A stretch of DNA of 64,000 nt. Origin: Oscheius dolichura (taxonomy: Eukaryota; Nematoda; Chromadorea; Rhabditida; Rhabditidae). Positions 57,113-64,000 of this stretch are shown piece after piece (positions within the stretch are counted from its first letter, which is position 1; each line of letters starts with the position of its first letter). The translations under genes were made by a program, and so were the position numbers. The notes under the pieces are model-generated. The model worked only from the letters and a program-made list of their open reading frames with translations, did not search any database and was not told the DNA's origin. The stretch is from contig OW051496.1 of the NCBI GenBank assembly GCA_932521035.1, forward strand, positions 4,402,001-4,466,000, given 5' to 3'.

Positions 57113-58045
57113 ATGAAGACCACAATTTGTCTCTTGGCGATCAGTGCCATCTGTGTATTCGCCGAGAAGGAGGAGAAGAAGGAACACCACTGGACTGTGA
57201 GTTGACCGGGGGGACACCCAATGAAACGACGAGTTATAGGACGACGATGGACTGGAAGTGAAGATCGTGAAGCCCATCAAGGCCGAGAAGTGCAAGATCA
57301 AGTCGCAGGAGGGCGACGTGGTCGAGCAATACTACAAACTGACGGACAAGGACGGCAAGGAGATCGGCTCGAACTTCGGGAAGAAGCCGTACACCTTCAC
57401 CCTGGGCAAGGGACAGGTCATCCCCGGGATGGACCGCGCAATGACCGGCATGTGTATCGGTGAGAAGAGAAAGGTCGTCATCCCTGGCGCCCTCGGATTC
57501 GGAGAAAAGGGACGCGAACGGTTTGTCATCTTTGCTCGTCCGCTTATGAATTATCCCCTTCAGTGACAGCATCGAGAAGGACCAGGTCCTGTACTATACC
57601 GTCCAGCTGGTCGACCTCTTCCGCGCTGTGCCCGGAAAGAAATGGGAGACCGAGGAGGGCATCACCATCGAGCAGACACACGTCGTTCCCGAGGCGGAGT
57701 GCAAGAAGTCCGAGAGCGGCGACACCATCCACCAGCAGTACGTGCTCCACCTGGAGGACGGTACCTTCGTCGACTCGTCTTTCTCCCGCAACGCCCCCTT
57801 CATTTTCAAGCTGAACCGAGGAGAGGTCATCAAGGGAATGGACATCGCCATGACCGGAATGTGTGAGGGCGAGCGTAGAAAGGTCATTATCCCCTCCGAC
57901 TTCGGTAAGGCGCGTCAGGGGACAGGGAGATAAAGAGACGCTTCCAGGATATGGTGATGAGGGTCGCCAGCCAGCCATCCCCGGCAAGTCTCGCCTCTAC
58001 TTCGACATCACCCTCGAGAAGCTGATCAAGAAGGATGAGCTGTGA
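57113..58045 (+). CDS. ER-lumen FKBP with two PPIase-type domains and KDEL
   Basis: Folding factor of the secretory pathway, in worms linked to collagen maturation. Four exons (57113-57196, 57240-57520, 57564-57904, 57948-58045), 267 residues. Signal peptide MKTTICLLAISAICVFA. Domain 1 (about 30-130): YTFTLGKGQVIPGMDRAMTG, GEKRKVVIPGALGFG. Domain 2 (about 150-260): FIFKLNRGEVIKGMDIAMTG, GERRKVIIPSDFGYG. It ends with a canonical KDEL, so it is retained in the ER. In both domains the FKBP12 active-site Trp (VIxGW) is Met, and the FD pair is SN-like or VDSS, so isomerase activity or FK506 binding may be weak (inference). TTTCCAG three bases before the ATG suggests trans-splicing. Confidence 0.95.
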
Positions 58046-58520
58046 ACGATAGTCATCTCCGTCCTCGTCAGCGACCACTAACTGTATCCCCGATCCTCTC
58101 TCTCTTGCCTTGTAAACCGGGTAAATGGCCCCATTCCGGGAACCGAAAAATGTAATAAGAGACGTTGTTGAGTCAGTTATTGTTCTTTTCCCCTTTTGTT
58201 GTCAGAAATGAAAAGTTTCCGGCTGTAGAATTCGTCTCATGGGGGTGGGCAGGGAAAGGGACCGACCAGTTCCATTATCAGGAGGAAGGAGGACAAAGCA
58301 CCTAGTCATCGTCTTGTCCTTTGACTCAATCGAATGTCCTTTCTACTATTTGGATTTTTGGGAAAGCGCCAAAAGGCAAGTCCCGCAAGGATGCAGCTGC
58401 GTCGACTGCCCTGATCAGGCCCTCGCGTCGTCCGGCTCGGCGTCAGTCCTACTCTTGCTCATTTTGCTCGCGTCGCCCGCTCTTTTTTGTCTTTTCTCAT
58501 ATATTTCTCGTCTTTTTCAG

Positions 58521-58894
58521 ATGCACGTAGGCCTGACGGTGTCACTGCTGTTATCCACCGTTTTGATAGCCGTGATACCGGGGTTCGGCATGCTCTACGT
58601 GCTGCATTCCTTCCTACCCGAAGACCCACATACCCTCTTTTCTATCTTCACTTATATCATACAGGTATTCTTTCTGTTCTCTCTCTTCTTTTTTCTATTC
58701 GTCTATTCCAGACCGTAAGCGTCTGGATCATCGGCTTCTTCACTGTATTCGTCTACGCCGACCTCGCCTTCCCTATTGTGATGACCATTTTCGGCCACAT
58801 CCTCGGCCACCAGTCTACGACGATCTCCAAAACAGAAGCCATTTGCAACCAAGAGAAGACTCCCAATCCCCCAAAGATCTCCGAAGTAAATTAG
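58521..58894 (+). CDS. small multi-pass membrane protein, unknown
   Basis: Two exons (58521-58664, 58712-58894) in phase, 108 residues. The ATG directly follows CTTTTTCAG, so a spliced leader or an upstream exon joins there. Three hydrophobic blocks: VSLLLSTVLIAVIPGFGMLY, TVSVWIIGFFTVFVYADLAF and PIVMTIFGHIL. A polar C-terminus follows. A basic, Arg/Ser-rich open stretch just upstream (58370-58450) may be an additional 5' exon. No family was recognised. Polyadenylation hexamer AATAAA near 58902. Confidence 0.62.
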
Positions 58895-58962
58895 AATAAT
58901 TTGAATAAAGTTTTATAATTTCATTTTTATCCATTTTATGGCTAAAGGGTCGGGGGGAGGGG

Positions 58963-59455
58963 CTAGCAGCTGGCACCGTGGCCGATACCTTCTTGTTCTC
59001 CGCCAACGCATCCTCCTGCCACGATCTGGGGCTCGGCATTTCCACCAATACAGCCGACGGTGATCTGCCCAGGGGCAACTCCTCCACCGATACCCGGACC
59101 ACAAGGAGTAGCTCCGTCTCCAATTCCTCCACATTGCACAGGCTCCTCACAATCGGGGGCAGCTCCACAACCGACGCCAACCTAGAATGCTTTGAGTACC
59201 GCCTTATCAAAGACTTACAGAAGGGGCAGCTCCGTGTCCAAGCATCTCGCTATTTATCTGAAAAAGAGGAGGTGTCAAAAATGAAGGAATAAAGGGAGAG
59301 TTCAATGTCTGGAGGAGTGAAATCGGGTGAAATCCTCCGGCGCGGCTTAGCCCGCATGATTCGACCCTGAGCAAACGTGGCCTAGACAAACATAGAAAAA
59401 GAGAAAATATGTGAAAGGGAAACGTGAAGAAAAGAAGAAGTGGCCAGACAGACAT
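58963..59455 (-). CDS. secreted Gly/Cys-rich protein, unknown family
   Basis: Two exons, 59219-59455 and 58963-59181, joined in phase 0 by a 37-bp GTAAGT...TCTAG intron. The second exon has no Met, so it is easily missed. It encodes 72 residues with a repeating Gly-Cys pattern: VGVGCGAAPDCEEPVQCGG, GDGATPCGPGIGGG, ITVGCIGGN, VAGGCVGG, GIGHGASC and a stop. The first exon opens with ATG and a hydrophobic leader (MSVWPLLLFFTFPFHIFSLF) and ends LGHGAAPS, which matches the repeat style. Part of the first exon (59258-59380) may be an intron, since CTTTTTCAG precedes INSEMLGHG. Seven regularly spaced cysteines suggest a disulfide-linked extracellular or cuticle protein. Confidence 0.55.
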
Positions 59456-59656
59456 TGATAAGTGCCAAAAAATGACGGCTTCGCTGATTTATAGGAGTCG
59501 ATCCCGTGATAACATTGAAGGGGCGTTGACCCTGTTCTTCTCCTTGAGTCAGGCGTTTTTGTCGGGGGATGAGACTGTGAATCACCCCGGGAATTGGGTA
59601 GAAATACAAACAAATCGAATCTAACACATTTACTACGAAGTATTCTAGGAGAGGAG

Positions 59657-61162
59657 TCACTTCTTCCGGCCCCAGTTGATGTGGAGGACGGCGTCTCCCG
59701 GGTGCATCATCCTCGGCGTGTCCTGAATCTATTTTGTGGGAAGGACAGTCCCACGACTCACCTTTCGAAACCTCGGGCTTTTCTTCTCTTCCAGTCCATA
59801 ATTCGGATGTTGTCCTCCGGGAAGAGGGGAGTTAACCGTGGTCATGTGTTGAGTGAAAGTGGACGTCGGACAGGAACACATACACTGGCCATTGACCAAT
59901 TCTCCTGGGAAATTGTAAGGGAGGATGATAGACAAGGGACACCTTTGACCAGAGGAGGCATCTTCGGGATGCCAAGGGTCTTCGTTGGCCTTTGCTCGTC
60001 CTTGACGACGTTGTCCGTCTCAAAGTCGTGGAGAGCAGCTGAAATTACAGATCCTCGAGGAGAGAACCTTACCTTTGATCAGTACTTTGTTGACCACCGA
60101 GATCTCCTGCATACACTTTAGAATATTCGCCTGAAAACGAGTATTTATTACAGTGAAAGGTGATCACAACCTCCATGGCCTTGTCGAATTTTCCCCGGAC
60201 ATTGCAGACACACGACCGGAGACGGGAGTGGTCTCTCAGCCGGCAGGGTGTCTGTACCCTCAATTGCTGGAGACACTCCCGGATCGCGAAATCCCTCTGG
60301 TAAACGGCCTGGACATATTCTGGATTGCTGTCCAGCTGCTGTCTATAGCAGATGAGCTCAGAATCTTCGAATAGACAGGAGGTGGAGACATTATTCCTGA
60401 AAATGGGGTATAGCTTTGGAGGGGACCTACAACTTCGGATCGCCGGAATGGACGATCCGACTGATACCGGTACCCATGACGCGGGGAGGATCCTGTAATT
60501 CTACTACGTTATTTTAAAAGAAGAGTCTTACAGTCAGTCGACAGACAGCCATCGAGTCCAGACTGGGTCGAGTAACCTTCAATTCAGGCAGTCCCCAGAG
60601 TCGATCGGCCAGCTCTGCTCCGAATAGGCCGCGGGAATAGACAGCATCCTCTGGAATGGAAGCGATGGCCGAAGAAGGCGATCTCCTACCGTCTAGAATA
60701 TTCGGACCGAAGTGATCTCTCATGGGGACGATGGGCGAGTGCATGAAGCACTGGTCCAGTTCTTTACGATACTCATAAAGGGTAGACGAGAAGAACGTAT
60801 CGTCAGCTGAATTGCTCAGTTATTCGTGGCTTTTTCCCGGAATTACTCTCATTCGTGGCTAGGAAAGTGGACCGCATCGATCGAAGCGACGACTTGTAAC
60901 ACTGGTCAAATAGAGACTTCTCCTGATGACATCTGGAATTTCTCCTTTTCTCGGGTCAAAATGATAGGCTACGCCGGTCTTTTGATACACGACTGGAATG
61001 CCTGCTCCTTCAGGAATTGAACCCGACTCTCCAACTCCTCGTGCGAGCATCGCTGTATCTGCTCGGCGCAGTAGAATTCCCCACCGAAGACAAACTTTAA
61101 CCGTTTATTAGGATAGCGGGAGAGAGTCTTACAGGAAGGGCAGAGAGGAGGAGGATGAACAT
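59657..61162 (-). CDS. secreted cysteine-rich protein, unknown family
   Basis: About ten short exons whose phases all agree. It starts ATG 61162 with a signal peptide split by an intron (MFILLLSALP/FVFGGEF). It then runs YCAEQIQRCSHEELESR, SCHQEKSLFDQCYKSS (a C-x9-C unit), YRKELDQCF, SMAVCRLT, TSCLFEDSELICYRQQ, FAIRECLQQLRVQTPCRLRD, SCVCNVRGKFDKAME and ANILKCMQEI. A short CMCSCP motif and the end AVLHINWGRKK follow (stop 59657-59659). Alternating cysteines with amphipathic helices recall the nematode T20D4.11/DUF19-type secreted families, but I cannot claim membership. It sits between the Gly/Cys-rich gene and the Rab gene on the same strand, 140 bp from the Rab stop. Confidence 0.72.
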
Positions 61163-61302
61163 GGAAGTGGGTGGCCTTGGGGAGGGGAGAGGGAGAGAGT
61201 CTGTTTGTGGAAGACGACATCCGAACTGGTAGTGGCCGGGGAGGAGGAGGATGAGGACATGCTCGTATGAATATCCACCGGAAGGGAAAGAGGGGCATGA
61301 GA

Positions 61303-61810
61303 TCAGCAGCAGGACCGGGACGGCTTGCTCTCCTGCTCCTCTCCCAGACGGACGTTGCCATCGCGGTTCAACAGGGGGATCTCGTAGTCGCCGTTGCTCT
61401 CCGTCGACAAGATCTGATTTCTACTATTTAGGACAAAAGAGACGAGGCAGGTACCTGGTCGACGAGTTTCAGGAAGGCCTCCTCCACGCCGACGTTCTCC
61501 TTGGCACTGGTCCTGTAGGCCCCGACAAATCCATTCTCCACCTCCAAATTATGCAGCTGTTCCTCCCGAAGGGCATTGTCCATGTCGCATTTATTGGCCA
61601 CGAGGATGGCCGGCACCGGGCTGCCGTCGGCCAGGGTCACCTTCTGATCCAAGTCGGCCTTCCACCTCAGAGCTCCCTCTATTGTCCTCTCTCTTAACTT
61701 TCTCTTGGCCCATAGAGGGGGCAAGACCTACCTCGTCGCATCACAGACGACCACGGCTGCATGTGCATCTTTGTAGTAGACCCGTGTCATTACGCCATAC
61801 CGGTCCTGTC
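61303..61810 (-). CDS. glo-1: Rab32/38-like small GTPase, 3' part only
   Basis: Three exons recognised (61732-61810, 61455-61692, 61303-61413). They encode GQDRYGVMTRVYYKDAHAAV (switch II, with Gln at the catalytic position), VVCDATRERTIEGALRWKAD, LADGSPVPAILVANKCDM (G4), YRTSAKENVGVEEAF (G5) and a variable tail ending SRSCC, a double-Cys prenylation signal. WK.DLD.KV and NGSP/DGSPVPA are hallmarks of Rab32/38, which in worms (GLO-1) builds lysosome-related gut granules. The P-loop and switch I exons were not found upstream to 64000, so they lie beyond a long intron or outside the window. The symbol is by closest family and tentative. Confidence 0.82.
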
Positions 61811-64000
61811 CTGAAACACACTGAACACTAACGGCCCCCGGGTAAAAAGAGGGGGTAAATAGCCTCATCCCAGACAGATCTCGGGGAATGTTTCCCGAGT
61901 ACGCGCCATCGCCTATCCGTTCAGCGAAAAAAGGCGGATTAAACAGGTGTGGATGGGCATACACTCTCAAGAACGGGCAGAGAAAAAGCAACCTTTGGAT
62001 AGTGCTGCTCTCTCCTCCCCTCGGATCAACCAGAGACACTCCTCTTTAGTAATATTTCCATCAGACAGTTACAGTAACCCGGCCGAATGGGGTCTCGCAG
62101 AGAAAAGACAACAAGTAAATAGGATGTTGTGCTTTTGCTTCGTCTGGCACCATTTGACGGTTCTTTTCTCAGAGAACACGACTCTGCCAACATCAAATAC
62201 AAGTGGAACTCGGAGAGGAATTCGGGAGCTGTTTGCTACACCCCGGCAACTGTTTACCCGTCCCGGTACAGGAGTCAAAATGTGACGTAGATTCTGTCCG
62301 AAGTGTCTACCACTCCCTCGCCCCAACCGGGCCCATTCCCTTGTGCCGGCCACGTTGTCCCCGGTTCACGTAAAGCTCGTATCCTCCACGGGTGACAGGA
62401 GCAGCGCGTTCCAGAGCTGTCAACCCGTAGGCGCGCAACATGCACACTGTTTACGAATCGCGTAAAAAGCGTGCACTCGAGCAGCAAACAGACGGCAACC
62501 GGACCACCTTTCCGGATCCGCCTTCCGCCTCCGGCGCCGCCAACAAAGGTTGCCCTCTTGACTAACCCCCATTACCTCAGTTTTACACGTAAAATCTTCT
62601 TTACCACTGGGAAACGCCATATTCAATGCTCATTTCATCAAAAATGTTCCGCGTGCCAGATCCCAAATCTTCGTGGAACATGTGACCGGGCTCTTTTCCT
62701 CTTGCTCTAGGTGTGCCACTCTCAGCCTTTCGTCACCTCCTCCTCCTCCTGCCAAGAGATCTACACCATTTTGTCAAACCCTGACTAGTTCGTCCCCCGT
62801 CTCTACTGTGCCGTGCCCAAGAGTAATACAACGAGAGCCACTTCTAGAGTAAGAGTCTCTCTCTCTCTCTCTCTCTCTGCCCGATCTCCCCCTCCGATCC
62901 GTACCAAAATATACACACTTTTTCCGTGTTAGCCGCGCCGAGGCCGCATCAAAATCAACAGTTTCTTCGATCTCCTTTAAAGGTTGTAGTTCACGAGGCT
63001 CTTTCTCTGTGTACATTCCCTCCCGGATCAGTTCTGTTTCACTCCTATCCATTTCGACCTCTCCTCCTCAATAAGTTCCCCATTGCCTGTTCTTTTGCCG
63101 GTCGGCCCCCGGCTGTCCTCAATTTCCACGTGCCGCTGCCTTCGTTTTTCTTCGCTCAATCCGCGTGTGCCGACGGAATACCGGACGGACAAGCCAGCCA
63201 AACAGGCGGCGACGACCACGCGAAGCTGATATCGATGATAAGATGTTTGTTCTAAAATGCCAGGGGCCGGAATAATTCTGTCTCGAGTCGCTGTTTGAAA
63301 TTTGTCTTGTCATCTCCCCTCCGTCCGTGTCCTCCCGGCCCCGTTCTCTCCCCGTCCCCAGTAGTTTTTCTCCGGTAATTTACTTGATGAGTCTCTTCCT
63401 CTCCCACCCATCTATACGAAGAGACTCCCTCCTGAGTTTATATTTTGGAGGCATCCCATGCCCGTGTTTGCTCTTCTCACTCACCTGGAACTGGCCCGGG
63501 AAGATTTACGCCCCTATATGGGGTACTTTTCTCCCTTTTCCCTCTCTCTCTTGAACCGTTTCTCGTCCTCCACCGAGTTATGTCTGCCAGTTTGACACAA
63601 TCCACACATACCAGTTCCCCCCTACGCAAAAAAAGACGTGGTGGGGTCTGTCACCCCGCGCGCGGCCCTCCTCCCCAAAGAAGAGAATGGGGCCAGCTGT
63701 TTGTTTCTACGATTACGGACTCCCAGAACATGACACCTTCTCGAGGATCCACTTTTTATTGATCAAAAGAGCACGCTGTGGTCTCTCCATTGTGGTTGTT
63801 TACCTCAACTATAGCACTGCCCTATTCATAGAGAGGGGGGAGTCCCCGGAACATAATCGACGGGGGGTCGTCCCCTATTTGTTGTGGCTGGGGATCATCT
63901 GCCGTGGGTAAACCCGGCTGACCCCAGCCGCCGGTATCATCTGACCTCTCGGTGTTTGTGTCTTCTTTCGGCATGCCCGTTGGTCATCCATTTCATGTTA
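61811..64000. other. no supported exon; pyrimidine-rich stretch
   Basis: No GTPase P-loop or other motif was found on either strand. From about 62.7 kb the plus strand becomes pyrimidine-rich (CTCTCC, TCCTCC), opposite to the purine-rich plus strand of 3-14 kb. It may be the Rab gene's first intron or promoter, or belong to a plus-strand transcript. Confidence 0.35.
62856..62878. repeat. (TC)n microsatellite
   Basis: Uninterrupted TC dinucleotide run of about 23 bp. Confidence 0.9.

Noticed and set aside
61191-61262. alternative starts MSSST... and MSSSS... for the secreted Cys-rich gene
   Set aside because: They give a low-complexity Ser/Pro leader and do not join in phase to the next exon across the GTAAGA intron, whereas the ATG at 61162 gives a signal peptide in the right phase.

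Overview
The window reads as nuclear DNA of a nematode, most likely a rhabditid relative of Caenorhabditis. The evidence is a cuticle collagen, an Sre-like chemoreceptor, a secreted CUB-like protein, a two-zinc-finger muscleblind, LIN-2/CASK, many introns of about 30-60 bp, and several start codons sitting just behind a TTTCAG-type acceptor, as expected for spliced-leader trans-splicing. Species cannot be fixed by eye. No bacterial, viral or CRISPR features were seen. Gene models were assembled by reading exons across splice sites and checking phase, so exon edges may be off by a few bases.

Left GC-richer block (1-32.4 kb). Minus strand: Sre-like receptor (1376-2788) and muscleblind (4210-8337). 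A gene-poor, purine-rich stretch follows (8.3-16 kb). Plus strand: cuticle collagen (16010-17552) and a CUB-like secreted protein (17816-20021), convergent with minus-strand lin-2/CASK (20310-28040). A small histidine-rich membrane protein gene is nested in a lin-2 intron. After 3 kb with only weak candidates comes an EB1-type CH-domain protein (31236-32365, plus).

Central AT-rich block (about 32.4-50.3 kb). Base composition changes abruptly. It holds conserved eukaryotic genes: tsct-1/TSC22 with long and short isoforms, a PMP3-type proteolipid, TRAPPC2, an ELP4-MTG1 tandem pair that looks like an operon, and an RRM-RS protein. It also carries non-autonomous transposons: a 710-bp terminal-inverted-repeat element, a hAT-like element with a perfect 8-bp target duplication, and a 135-bp fold-back.

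Right GC-richer block (50.3-64 kb). A UDP-glucuronosyltransferase (49429-51351) straddles the compositional boundary. It is followed by a possible PH-like protein, a small one-pass membrane protein, three tRNA-like Pol III box clusters near 56.5-56.9 kb, a two-domain FKBP with a C-terminal KDEL, a small multi-pass membrane protein, two secreted cysteine-rich proteins (58963-59455 and 59657-61162) that I cannot assign to a family, and the 3' part of a Rab32/38-like GTPase whose first exons I cannot find.

Themes include RNA processing (muscleblind, RRM-RS), secretion and extracellular matrix (collagen, FKBP-KDEL, TRAPPC2, Cys-rich proteins), translation and tRNA modification (ELP4, MTG1), and cell polarity and signalling (LIN-2, TSC22, EB-like, Rab32).
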